Assembly: GCA_965277895.1 (NCBI GenBank)
Contig: CBDIDR010000001.1
Coordinates: forward strand, 992,001 to 1,056,000
Source of the DNA: GCA-2862585 sp965277895
GTDB lineage: Bacteria > Bacteroidota > Bacteroidia > Flavobacteriales > UBA7312
Length of the DNA: 64,000 nucleotides
Direction of reading: 5' to 3'
The position numbers and the translations under genes are program-made. The stretch's first letter is position 1; the number at the start of each line of letters is the position of its first letter. Of this stretch, positions 1 through 8,614 are shown piece by piece. The notes beneath the pieces are model-generated. The model searched no databases, was not told the DNA's origin, and saw nothing but the letters and a program-made list of their open reading frames with translations.

Positions 1-1
1 T

Positions 2-1741
2 CCTAATGTTGCAAATGGATTAGGAAACATTGCGTATGACAAATGGAATAATCAGTTGTTTGTCACAAATTTTGAAGATGGTAAAATCTACAGATATGAT
101 ATGCAGGGTAATTTTCTTTCTTCCTTTGACCCATTTAATCCTGATAATTCTGAGCTTGGTATGTTTAGTGGTGTAGGAGAAGCTTTGTGGGGAATCAATT
201 TAAATAATGAAAACGGTGTTGTTAAAGTCTATTTTTCCCAGTGGAATGAATCTGACGCGCAATCTGACGGCTCAAATCCTAATAATGCTGTTTGGTCAGT
301 CAATTTGGATAATAATGGCGATTTCACTGGTGATGAATTATTTTGTTTTGCTTTAGAAGATAACTTAGGTGTTGTTACTTCAGAAGTTGATGGAGCATCC
401 TATCCGATTTCTGATATAATTTTCAGTTCTGATGGTAAAATGTATCTTTCTGAAAAGGGAGTTGGAGGGGCTTTCTTTTTTCCTTTCAACGGATTGGGAA
501 CTAATATATATAGCCCTTCTCCTCATCGTTCGCGAACATTTGAATATGTAAAAGAAAATAACGCCTGGGTACTTTCAAAACAATACAGTGTCGGGAACTA
601 CAACTCATTTCCAGCCTTAGGTTCAAATTTAACATCAGCTGATAATTCTGCTGGTGGTATTGCTCTAGGGAACAGGCAAACTGATAGCGGTTTTGAATGT
701 GAGAGTATTTTATTTACTTCTGGTGACGCATTAAGATTTCCAGGCTATAATCTAGTTGATGGATCAGATTTTCTTTATGGTGTAGCGGGCGTTCCTGTAG
801 ATGGAAATTCCTTAGATTTTAATAGTGATGTTTATTTTCAAACATCAAGCATTTATATAAATGTTGCTTTCGGAGTAGATCAATTTACAAGCGCTGGAAA
901 AAACAACTACGGAGATGTAGAAATTTATTTAGATGAGATTAGTAATAACAATTTGTCAATAACTCCTTCAACTACAATTTGTAATGGAGAATCTATTCAG
1001 CTTAACATCTCAGGAGGAAGTAATTACGAATGGTCACCTGCTTTAACTTTGGATGATATCAATAGCGCTAATCCTATAGCTACACCTACTGAAAATACCA
1101 CTTATACTGTAACGGGTGAAGGTGGTGAATGTGGAGGCGGTGGTACAGCTAGTGTAACGATAAATATTGACGATTTTAACTTTTCGCTAGGGCCAGATAT
1201 TGTAAACTGTGTGACTGCCGAAGGGCAAACATTAGATGCAGGAGAAGAAGCCCAAAGCTATTTGTGGAATACTGGAGAAACCACTCAAACTATAAACGCC
1301 ACAACTACGGGTGATTATACTGTCAATGTTGTAAGTCCAGCAGGTTGTGATTATAGCGATGAAATATCACTTATAAATTCACAAGCGCCAACACTAGCTT
1401 TTAGTACGCCTAATAATGGCTCTTGTCCACCAGCATCATTCACCTTGAATGATGAGAGTATTCCCATTGAAAGTGATCCTATTGTAGCTTGGAATTGGCA
1501 AGTTAATGGTAATAATTACAACAACTCAACTACTAGCATTGGATTACAAAACAGTGGCAGCTATGCCGTAACTTTAGAAGTCACAACAGAACTTGGTTGT
1601 GTAGAAACACTAACTATTGATGATTACTTAAATGTATTTAGCGCACCAACACCCGAATTTATCACTGAGCCTGCCCAGAGCTTAGTAAATGTGATAAAAC
1701 CATCGAGCTTATTAATCTCAGTTCAGATTACGATTCCTTAA
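2..1741 (+). CDS. T9SS-secreted large surface protein, 5'-partial, frameshifted near 1684
   Basis: The reading frame is open from the first bases of the window, so the true start lies upstream. The N-terminal visible part resembles a beta-propeller-like repeat region (residues such as YDKWNNQLFVTNFEDGKIYRYD). It is followed by Ig/PKD-like modules containing the phrases YEWSPALTLDD and SYLWNTGETTQTI. Such modules are typical of very large adhesin-like or gliding-associated proteins of Bacteroidota. The frame ends at a TAA at 1739-1741 in the middle of a PKD domain. The natural continuation (WDFGDG, then a type B sorting domain) is in another frame from 1669 onward. A one-base deletion near 1684 explains this. 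The gene is therefore either a recent pseudogene or carries a sequencing error. The specific function is unknown. Confidence 0.75.
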   Translation, partial: PNVANGLGNIAYDKWNNQLFVTNFEDGKIYRYDMQGNFLSSFDPFNPDNSELGMFSGVGEALWGINLNNENGVVKVYFSQWNESDAQSDGSNPNNAVWSVNLDNNGDFTGDELFCFALEDNLGVVTSEVDGASYPISDIIFSSDGKMYLSEKGVGGAFFFPFNGLGTNIYSPSPHRSRTFEYVKENNAWVLSKQYSVGNYNSFPALGSNLTSADNSAGGIALGNRQTDSGFECESILFTSGDALRFPGYNLVDGSDFLYGVAGVPVDGNSLDFNSDVYFQTSSIYINVAFGVDQFTSAGKNNYGDVEIYLDEISNNNLSITPSTTICNGESIQLNISGGSNYEWSPALTLDDINSANPIATPTENTTYTVTGEGGECGGGGTASVTINIDDFNFSLGPDIVNCVTAEGQTLDAGEEAQSYLWNTGETTQTINATTTGDYTVNVVSPAGCDYSDEISLINSQAPTLAFSTPNNGSCPPASFTLNDESIPIESDPIVAWNWQVNGNNYNNSTTSIGLQNSGSYAVTLEVTTELGCVETLTIDDYLNVFSAPTPEFITEPAQSLVNVIKPSSLLISVQITIP

Positions 1742-2163
1742 GTTGGGATTTTGGTGACGGAATTACCATTAATGAAGATACGGTTAACTCTTATACCTAT
1801 TCAGAAGTAAGCGATTACACCATTGCCTTGACTACTATTAATGACATTGGCTGTGAAAGCACCCTCTACAAACAGATTACCCCCACAACAAGTATTCCAT
1901 TTTTTGCTCCAAACGCCTTCACACCAGATTCAGACGCCTTAAACGAAGTCTTTATGCCATTGATAGGTTGTCACGAAAACTTTGAGTTTTGGGTTTTTAA
2001 TAGATGGGGAGAAAACATATTTTATTCCAACGATATCAATAATGGTTGGGATGGCACTTACAAAAATCAACTTTCACCAATTGGTATTTATTCTTGGAAA
2101 GCGAGATATGATGGGACGAAGGATAATCAAGTCAAATTTGGTGAGGTGCACCTCATGCACTAA
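1684..2163 (+). pseudogene. Detached C-terminus of the preceding gene: PKD end plus T9SS type B sorting domain
   Basis: This frame is open from 1669 and reads directly on from the previous protein: KCDKTIELIN, then SLSWDFGDG (PKD core), then the type B sorting domain (CHU_C, gliding motility-associated C-terminus) with FFAPNAFTPDSDALNEVF and FEFWVFNRWGENIFY. No credible start codon or ribosome site precedes it. An internal TTG at 1828 is the first possible start in frame. I read it as the 3' end of the upstream gene displaced by a frameshift, not a separate gene. The sorting domain would attach the protein to the outer surface through T9SS. Confidence 0.8.
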
Positions 2164-2168
2164 TAAAA

Positions 2169-2208
2169 AAAGCGGAAAACTATCTCAAAATGAGATGGAT
2201 TCCGCTTT
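2169..2208 (-). terminator. Rho-independent terminator (bulged hairpin), minus-strand orientation
   Basis: The outer arms AAAGCGGAA (2169-2177) and TTCCGCTTT (2200-2208) pair over 9 bp. An inner stem ATCTC/GAGAT (2182-2186 with 2192-2196) continues the helix after a small internal loop. On the minus strand the hairpin is followed by a T-rich tract (complement of 2163-2171). It follows the tRNA-3'-end-like sequence at 2209-2232 on the same strand. It may also serve the plus-strand gene ending at 2163. Confidence 0.6.
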
Positions 2209-2232
2209 GGTGGACCTAAAAGGTTTCGAACT
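2209..2232 (-). repeat. tRNA 3'-end-like fragment (T-loop, acceptor strand, CCA); possible att scar
   Basis: Read on the minus strand, this segment has a T-loop-like TTCGAAA, a 3' T-stem CCTTT, a 7-nt acceptor-like TAGGTCC, then ACCA. The 5' T-stem that should pair (AAAGG) is absent, and no GGACCTA acceptor 5' strand is found upstream, so no complete tRNA is present. A terminator follows it, as at the end of a real tRNA gene. Integrases often use exactly this part of tRNA genes. No integrase gene lies next to it, so the origin is inferred. Confidence 0.35.
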
Positions 2233-2424
2233 ATATCAATAGTAAAATCATAGGGTCATTTTTTATCGAAAATTCTAGAATAGAGATTGAGAAGGAATGG
2301 AATATTTTTAGATAAGCCAAATTAAAATAGCAGCAACTGCTTATTTTTTATATAAGGCTTCATTTACCAAGCCTATCTTTTTTGACTCAAAATTACGTAT
2401 CTTACGACTTGAAAATTCAGATGC

Positions 2425-2961
2425 GTGAATCCTTTTAACAGTTCAACAATATTAGTTTTAATATTTGCCCTTATAATTCAAATGTTATGTTCTGATGTAC
2501 TTGCTCAAAGTGATGATGTTTTCACTATCTATCTAGTTAGGCATTCAGAAAAAGACCATACCTCTGAAAATTCATCCGATTTACCACTTTCCGAATGCGG
2601 TGAGCAAAGGTCTAAAGCCCTTAGTCATTTTCTAAGTGAGGTGGAATTGCACGCAGTATATAGTACTGACTTTAGTAGAACTAAAAGTACAGCCTTACCT
2701 ACAGCAAATAAAAAAGATATTGAAATCTCTTTATACAATGAAGAAGACATTAATTCATTATCAAATCATCTTTTAAAGAAAAGACAAGACGCTTTGGTAG
2801 TGGGGCATAGTAATACCACAGGAGTACTTGCAGGCCTTCTGGTCAATAAAGATGTTGAAGATATTGAGTTACACATTTATGACCGAATTTATCAGGTCGT
2901 AGTTTGTGGAGGCTCTCGAACACTTAATTTGTTCCACTCCAATTTTGAGTGTGTCAAATAA
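2425..2961 (+). CDS. Histidine phosphatase superfamily protein, exported (SixA/PGM-like)
   Basis: The protein has 178 residues. An N-terminal hydrophobic signal peptide ends near VLAQSDD. The catalytic phosphohistidine motif of the superfamily appears as LVRHSEKD (usually RHG), and the second catalytic histidine is in VVGHSNTTG. It probably acts as a periplasmic phosphatase on an unknown phosphate ester or phosphohistidine. The GTG at 2425 is chosen because it gives a clean signal peptide; the ATG at 2421 is out of frame. It lies 30 nt upstream of the next gene on the same strand, so the two may be co-transcribed. The substrate cannot be told from the sequence. Confidence 0.8.
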   Translation: MNPFNSSTILVLIFALIIQMLCSDVLAQSDDVFTIYLVRHSEKDHTSENSSDLPLSECGEQRSKALSHFLSEVELHAVYSTDFSRTKSTALPTANKKDIEISLYNEEDINSLSNHLLKKRQDALVVGHSNTTGVLAGLLVNKDVEDIELHIYDRIYQVVVCGGSRTLNLFHSNFECVK

Positions 2962-2991
2962 AAAATCATTTAAAACTTAACCTAACCTAAG

Positions 2992-5900
2992 ATGTTTAGA
3001 AAATTTATTTTACTACAATTAAGCTTGCTTTTTTTATATAGCTTTTCATTCGCACAAGAAGTAGTGCCAATAATTAATTACTCTGTAAATAATAGTGGTC
3101 AAGCACTTCTTTCAATTGAAGCTGAGGATGACAAATACTATGTGCTTACTTCTGAACACAGTCCTGATTTCGAGTGGGCTACCACTATAAATATGGGTGT
3201 TAACGGAACGATGTTAATTTCTGATCCAGGAGGGGCGTATCCATTAGAAAATTATACCGTTACAGAATATGATATCTCAAATCCTGGTGACATTGATGGA
3301 GATGGAATTGATGACATTACAGAGTTTAACAATATGCCCACTGATGCACCAATAAATTTTGCTCAAGCTATTGATTTTGAGGACGGTGCAACCTCTATTC
3401 CTGATGCTGAAACTTTTATGGGTCTAGCTACGATTAATAATGTAGGTTGGGCTCCTTTCTTGGATGGTCAGCTGTATGTGAAATTTGGAATTTTAGACAG
3501 AGATACACCTGAGCCAAAAGTGTATTTTATCAATAGTAATACGTATACCATTCATGGAGCTTTTTTTGCTGGTATAGGAGCTACTGTTACAGGGGACGAT
3601 GGTTCAGGAGAGATTGTTTTTAATCCAAATACCATACTTCCAGGAGGTGTTATTGGTAGTTACTCATTTAATTTCTCATTTGGGAATACCTATGATTTTG
3701 AGGCTTCACAAAGGACATATGAACTACTTGTTGCCAATATGCCATTTCTACAGAATAATTTGAATCACTTTATCAGCGAGGGAAATGAAAACTATTACAT
3801 GAACAACTATGCTGAAGACTTTGAAGGCACACGAATAAATGTTGTTTTGGAATCCGATGTCTTTGGGGATATCAATTACATTCCGTTTCATGAAGCCGAA
3901 GGCTATGGGTATTTTAAACATATGGAAGTTGATGAAACTCCTGGCTCTAGAGATATTGTACTTTATGATGCACTTCCAAACTCCTTGCCAAGAGTAGGAG
4001 GTATTATTACTTCCGTAATACAAACACCTCTATCTCACGTAAACCTAAGGGCGATACAAGATAACGTTCCTAATGCTTACATTCAAGATCCATTATCTAT
4101 TGACTCTATTGCAAATCTGTTGAATAACTATGTGTACTACAAAGTAGAAAATGAAACCTTTCAATTTAGAGAAGCAACTTTGGATGAGGTAAATGCATGG
4201 TATGAAGCCATTAGACCCACTGAACCCCAGATTCCAGTCAGAGACCTAAGTATTACAGAAATTTTGCCGCTAGACGACATAGAATTTGAAATGTCAACTG
4301 CCTTTGGAGCAAAATGCTCTAACGTGGCTACCATGAGATCCTTTGGATTACCTGAGGGTACAATTCCAGATGGTTTTGGTATTCCATTTTACTTCTACGA
4401 TGAGTTCATGCAATACAATAACTTCTATTTAGAAGCACAGGTAATGATAGATAACCCAGCATTTCAAAATGACATCAATTTCCGTGTAGATCGCCTTAAA
4501 ATGTTCAGAGATGATATCAAAGATGCTCCGATGCCACCATGGATGATGGACCAACTTCAGGCTATGCACGATGACTTTCCTGTGGGTACGAAGGTAAGAT
4601 GTAGATCAAGTACTAATAATGAAGACTTGCCTGGCTTTAGTGGTGCAGGTTTATATACCTCTAAAACGCAGCACTTAGATGAAGGACATATTTCTAAATC
4701 TATAAAGCAAGTCTATGCCAGCATGTGGAACTTTAGAGCTTATGAAGAAAGGGATTTTTACAGAGTCGATCATTTTATGGCAGCAATGGGAGTATTATGT
4801 CACCCCAACTTCGAAGAAGAAAAATCTAACGGTGTTGGAATCAGTATAGATCCTATTTATGAAACAGAAAATACTTTCTATTTGAATACTCAAGTAGGGG
4901 AGTCATTAATTACTAATCCTGATCCAAATTCTGTGCCTGAAGAAATCCTGTTATATGAAGACCCTGAAAATGCAGGGGGGTATTTAGTACTTCAATTATC
5001 TAACCTAGTAGAGCAAAATCAACTCGTAATGGGACAGAGTTATCTTGATCAAATGAGGGATTACCTCTCTGTTATTCACGATGAATTCGCCATCTTATAC
5101 AATGTAGAAGGCGCAGAAGGCTTTGGTATGGATATAGAGTATAAGGTTACGGCTCAAGATCAATTAACAATCAAGCAAGCAAGACCATGGGTTTCATTTT
5201 GGGCAGATATAAAAGCCGATAACGATTTAGAGTTTACAAAATTCATTACTCCAGTATCGTCTTCAGATTTAGGCGATAGCGAAGCTGTAAAAGTGCTTAT
5301 TTCTAATACAGGACTGAACCCTATGAGTGATTTTACTCTTGACCTATTAGTAGATGGTCAGGAAGCAGAAACCTTAACTATTACTGAAACCATAGACCCA
5401 TTTTCTGATGCGGAATTTGAATTCGATATTTTACAAGATTTTTCAGAAATTGGCGATTACAACCTCAGAGGAATTGTAAGTGATGTAGAGGATGAATATG
5501 GAAATAATGACACATTGGATTTCACATTAACTAAGATTCATCAATTGGATGCTGAAGTGTCATTAGGAATACTAAATGAAACATGTGAAAATGAAACTGA
5601 GGCTACCATTTTTGTAGTAAATAACGGCAGTAATATTATCACTAATATTCAATTTGAGATAATAATTAACGGTCAAAGTGCAGGTGTTTTTAATGAACAA
5701 GTTGAAATAGAATATCAATCTGAACGTCAAATATCTGTTATAGCAGATGCTGGTTTTATAGCTCCTGAAAACGAGGTTTCTGTGCAGATTATTTCTGTAA
5801 ACGGTCAGGCTGATGATGTTTCATCAAATGACTTTGCTACTTCTATTTTAAGCATTCAATCAACATACGATTATGTTACATTGACCATAAACAGCGACTC

Positions 5901-6930
5901 TTATCCTTATGAAATATCGTGGGCAGTAATTGACTTTGATGAAAACACTATTGCAAGTGGTGATATGTCGGATTATGATGATTATGAGGTGCTTACAGAA
6001 CAAATTTGTTTAGATTATACCAGTTGTTATTCACTTTTCGTCTACGATTCATATGGTGATGGGATTTTTGGCGATGAGGCGTTTACTGTAATAAATTCTT
6101 TGGGTGAAACAATTGTTTATGGTGATGGTGACTTTGGAAGTCAATCTCTTGATTTACTTTGTCCTGATGGCTCAGGCTGTCAGATTAATCCTGATATTGT
6201 AGTTACTAACTCCATTAATGATGATGGTGTGATTTCTATTTTCATGCCTACGTCAGAACAATATAATTATAGCATTGATGGCGGCATGAACTTCACAACG
6301 GAAAATATATTTTCAGATTTAACACCAGGAGAATATTTTGTGGTAGTTGAGGATGAAGATGGCTTATGCTCTTATGAAGATACTGTCTATGTTGCTGAAT
6401 GTACATTAACTTCTATTGATGTTGAGGCAACAAATGTTTCGTCTGTAGTAGTAGCCAATGGATCGATTGTAATTACACCAACTTCTGGCATAAGTCCATA
6501 CCTGTACAGTGTTGATGGTGGTCAAAATTTTGAAGAGGATAACGAATTCTATAATCTGGCTGTGGGCAATTACAATGTAGTAGTCCAAGATGCTTCTGGA
6601 GCTTGTGAATATGAAGTAAATGTTCCTGTTGAGGTTGATGAAAGTGCCGAAATCACTGAAAATAGTTTTAATGCAACTGACTTTATAATCTATCCTAACC
6701 CTACTAAAGATCAGCTTTATATCGAACTCAAGTCGTATTCAAACATATCAGAAGAAGTAAATATTGAAGTGTATGATAACTCGGGTAGACTTATTAGCTC
6801 AAGCTCATTAATAAGTGATAATAATGCAAAAACAATGCTATCATTAGGCGGATTAGAATCTGGAATATATCATCTCAAGTGTTACAACAAAACAGTCAAC
6901 ACTTATTTTAAAGTAGTTAAGATTAAATAG
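2992..6930 (+). CDS. Secreted PEP/pyruvate-binding (dikinase-like) protein with T9SS type A sorting domain
   Basis: The protein has 1312 residues and a signal peptide (residues 1-21, ending FAQ). A calcium-binding-like loop DIDGDGIDDITE lies near residue 100. A phosphohistidine-swivel-like motif TPLSHVNLRA has its histidine at residue 349. A PPDK_N/PEP-synthase-like ATP-grasp region follows from about residue 430 (AFGAKCSNVATMRSFG) and contains VRCRSSTNNEDLPGFSGAG near 533. CARDB-like and SprB-like beta modules come next, and the C-terminus is a type A sorting domain (YPNPTKDQLYI). The swivel before ATP-grasp order recalls glucan water dikinases rather than PEP synthase. A secreted enzyme would meet little ATP, so catalysis is uncertain. 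Cytosolic PEP synthase is excluded by the signal peptide. Confidence 0.75.
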   Translation: MFRKFILLQLSLLFLYSFSFAQEVVPIINYSVNNSGQALLSIEAEDDKYYVLTSEHSPDFEWATTINMGVNGTMLISDPGGAYPLENYTVTEYDISNPGDIDGDGIDDITEFNNMPTDAPINFAQAIDFEDGATSIPDAETFMGLATINNVGWAPFLDGQLYVKFGILDRDTPEPKVYFINSNTYTIHGAFFAGIGATVTGDDGSGEIVFNPNTILPGGVIGSYSFNFSFGNTYDFEASQRTYELLVANMPFLQNNLNHFISEGNENYYMNNYAEDFEGTRINVVLESDVFGDINYIPFHEAEGYGYFKHMEVDETPGSRDIVLYDALPNSLPRVGGIITSVIQTPLSHVNLRAIQDNVPNAYIQDPLSIDSIANLLNNYVYYKVENETFQFREATLDEVNAWYEAIRPTEPQIPVRDLSITEILPLDDIEFEMSTAFGAKCSNVATMRSFGLPEGTIPDGFGIPFYFYDEFMQYNNFYLEAQVMIDNPAFQNDINFRVDRLKMFRDDIKDAPMPPWMMDQLQAMHDDFPVGTKVRCRSSTNNEDLPGFSGAGLYTSKTQHLDEGHISKSIKQVYASMWNFRAYEERDFYRVDHFMAAMGVLCHPNFEEEKSNGVGISIDPIYETENTFYLNTQVGESLITNPDPNSVPEEILLYEDPENAGGYLVLQLSNLVEQNQLVMGQSYLDQMRDYLSVIHDEFAILYNVEGAEGFGMDIEYKVTAQDQLTIKQARPWVSFWADIKADNDLEFTKFITPVSSSDLGDSEAVKVLISNTGLNPMSDFTLDLLVDGQEAETLTITETIDPFSDAEFEFDILQDFSEIGDYNLRGIVSDVEDEYGNNDTLDFTLTKIHQLDAEVSLGILNETCENETEATIFVVNNGSNIITNIQFEIIINGQSAGVFNEQVEIEYQSERQISVIADAGFIAPENEVSVQIISVNGQADDVSSNDFATSILSIQSTYDYVTLTINSDSYPYEISWAVIDFDENTIASGDMSDYDDYEVLTEQICLDYTSCYSLFVYDSYGDGIFGDEAFTVINSLGETIVYGDGDFGSQSLDLLCPDGSGCQINPDIVVTNSINDDGVISIFMPTSEQYNYSIDGGMNFTTENIFSDLTPGEYFVVVEDEDGLCSYEDTVYVAECTLTSIDVEATNVSSVVVANGSIVITPTSGISPYLYSVDGGQNFEEDNEFYNLAVGNYNVVVQDASGACEYEVNVPVEVDESAEITENSFNATDFIIYPNPTKDQLYIELKSYSNISEEVNIEVYDNSGRLISSSSLISDNNAKTMLSLGGLESGIYHLKCYNKTVNTYFKVVKIK

Positions 6931-6942
6931 ATAGATGTATTT

Positions 6943-6950
6943 TAAATTTG
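6943..6950 (+). promoter_or_regulatory. Putative -7 promoter element (TAAATTTG)
   Basis: This matches the Bacteroidota -7 consensus TAnnTTTG exactly and lies 33 nt before the ATG at 6984, just after the stop of the previous gene. No clear -33 element was seen. Confidence 0.4.
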
Positions 6951-6983
6951 GTATAAAAGTATAAGCTCATGTAATGTCTGATT

Positions 6984-7388
6984 ATGAAAAAATTAATTCT
7001 ATTATTTAGTTTACTTTCTTTTTCTAGCCTGGCATATGCCTCATTTCCTATAACAGAAAGGTATAATTCAGTTACCTATAATCATAATTTAGAGCATAAT
7101 TCTGTCGTACATGATTTAATTCCAATCCAAGAAGCAAAAGACACATCAATAAAAGTTAAGCGATTGTATAGAGTTGCTGCTATATTATTATCAGTTGTAG
7201 CTCTAGTACTTAGTATTATTATAATCAATGCATTGAGGTGTTTAAACGATAGGTCTCATTGTAATAATGAACAAGACGGTAATGGTGCTTCTGGAGCCTT
7301 ATTTATGATGAATATATTAGCGCTAGTAGGAATTGGCTTAGCAATAAGAGGTCGAAACATTCAGCGTAAAGAAAACAGTTCTAAATAA
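6984..7388 (+). CDS. Small exported membrane protein with N-terminal YASFPI motif, function unknown
   Basis: The protein has 134 residues. A signal peptide is followed immediately by YASFPITERYN, then a polar stretch and two membrane segments (about residues 60-85 and 105-125) separated by a short charged loop with two cysteines. The signal peptide and the ASFPI motif are shared with the protein at 10458-10838; the two genes flank the putative zinc module in opposite orientation. I do not recognise a functional family. Small proteins of this type recur in Flavobacteriales. Confidence 0.65.
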   Translation: MKKLILLFSLLSFSSLAYASFPITERYNSVTYNHNLEHNSVVHDLIPIQEAKDTSIKVKRLYRVAAILLSVVALVLSIIIINALRCLNDRSHCNNEQDGNGASGALFMMNILALVGIGLAIRGRNIQRKENSSK

Positions 7389-7400
7389 ACAAACAGAATT

Positions 7401-7787
7401 CTATTTGCAATCCTTTTCGCAACTGTTATATTTTATATTATACAAATGAAGTGTAATGATTAAAAAGCTCGAAACGTATATGAGGTTTTTAGGCAGGTAG
7501 AATAATTCAAATGATTGGTTTAATATCACTACAAGTAAAACTGCCCAAGAAAGCCAAAAAGCTACTTTTAGTAATTGATTAGTGGTGTTTTTACTTACAA
7601 AGTAAATGGCGATAAATGATATTATTAAAAATAAATAGTCAATGGATTGCCACCATAGGGGAGCATCCGAACAACAACTAACCGAACAGGCTTTAGCAAT
7701 AAATATAAATGGAGTGGCTACACAATGTATTAAACACAGTGAGCCTGAAATTATACCTATCCCGTCAGTTGTGATTAGTTTCATCAA
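7401..7787 (-). CDS. MerC-domain membrane protein
   Basis: The protein has 128 residues and about four membrane segments. The N-terminal helix carries the MerC signature GSLCLIHCVATPF, followed by SVSCCSD; cysteines and a histidine sit at the membrane face. MerC family members move or sense heavy metals such as mercury, zinc or cadmium. The gene is divergent from the ABC cluster at 7988-9993, and a perfect palindrome at 7831-7849 lies between them. Shared metal-dependent control is therefore likely, with zinc the best guess. The direction of transport is not shown by the sequence. Confidence 0.8.
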   Translation of the reverse strand: MMKLITTDGIGIISGSLCLIHCVATPFIFIAKACSVSCCSDAPLWWQSIDYLFLIISFIAIYFVSKNTTNQLLKVAFWLSWAVLLVVILNQSFELFYLPKNLIYVSSFLIITLHLYNIKYNSCEKDCK

Positions 7788-7830
7788 TCCAATCTAAAAA
7801 TTAGTTGACAAATATATAATTATATTTTTA

Positions 7831-7849
7831 AATGCAACAGTGTTGCATT
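7831..7849. promoter_or_regulatory. Perfect 19 bp palindrome, putative Zur/Fur-family operator
   Basis: The sequence AATGCAACAGTGTTGCATT is a 9-1-9 perfect inverted repeat. It lies 44 nt upstream of the MerC-domain gene start and 138 nt upstream of the ABC ATPase start, in the divergent promoter region. Its size and TGCAACA-n-TGTTGCA core resemble Fur-family (Zur) boxes. The flanking genes have metal-binding signatures. No regulator gene is in the window, so the assignment to Zur is inferred. Confidence 0.55.
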
Positions 7850-7987
7850 AAATGTATTATTTTTGACTTTTAAATAGTTATTAAATCATGTAAAAAAATA
7901 TTTTACTAAATTGTTTTTTATCAAATTTAAGTAAGATATTTAAGGACTTTTATTGATGATTTGTCATAAATAAAATTTTAAGAATAT

Positions 7988-8614
7988 ATGTTGCAATCAG
8001 AATCTATAACTTTTGCTTACGATAAGGTAAATCAGTTTTTATTTCCTGATATAAAATTAGAAAAAGAAGAGGATTTATTGATACTTGGAGAATCAGGTGT
8101 TGGAAAAACAACCTTAATTCAAATTCTTGCTGGATTATTAAAACCTCAGTCAGGAACATTAAAGTATAATGGACTTAGCTATCATGATTTACCCTCAAAA
8201 GAATTAGACCAATTCAGAGGGAAGCATATTGGAATGGTATTTCAACGTCCACATTTTGTGCGAAATATCAGTATTTTAGATAATCTTCTTCTTTCGCTTT
8301 ATCTATCCAATAATGAGCAAGATAAGGAAGGTGCTATCCACCTATTAGAACAAATAGGCTTAGCAGATAAACTGAATTGCAAACCAGATGAATTAAGTCA
8401 AGGAGAACAGCAAAGAGCAGCCATTGCTATGGCAGTAGTCAAAAATCCAGATATAATCTTGGCAGATGAGCCAACTTCAAGTTTGGACGATACCAATTGC
8501 GAGAAGATTATAACACTACTTAAAGAACAGGCATCTAGTACAAATGCCCAATTAATTATAATTACGCACGACAGTAGATTAAAAAGTCAATTTAAAAAAT
8601 CTATAACATTATGA
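7988..8614 (+). CDS. ABC transporter ATP-binding protein (LolD/MacB-type), zinc-associated cluster
   Basis: The protein has 208 residues. It has Walker A GESGVGKTT (about residue 37), the Q-loop VFQRPHFV, signature LSQGEQQR, Walker B IILADEPTSSLDD and the switch histidine in IITHDSR. It powers the FtsX-type permease encoded next; the genes overlap by 4 nt (ATGA), which indicates translational coupling. With the DUF3299-like gene this resembles the Zur-regulated ATPase/permease/DUF3299 cluster of Pseudomonas aeruginosa (PA4064-PA4066). MacB-type pairs use mechanical force at the periplasmic side and need not transport metal across the membrane. Confidence 0.85.
   Translation: MLQSESITFAYDKVNQFLFPDIKLEKEEDLLILGESGVGKTTLIQILAGLLKPQSGTLKYNGLSYHDLPSKELDQFRGKHIGMVFQRPHFVRNISILDNLLLSLYLSNNEQDKEGAIHLLEQIGLADKLNCKPDELSQGEQQRAAIAMAVVKNPDIILADEPTSSLDDTNCEKIITLLKEQASSTNAQLIIITHDSRLKSQFKKSITL

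Noticed and set aside
1982..2242. Open frame overlapping the sorting domain and running through the hairpin
   Set aside because: The sorting domain in the other frame is clearly real; this frame's tail comes from the terminator and tRNA-like scar.
2209..2285. Complete tRNA gene on the minus strand
   Set aside because: No anticodon arm, D arm or 5' acceptor strand can be formed upstream of the T-loop.
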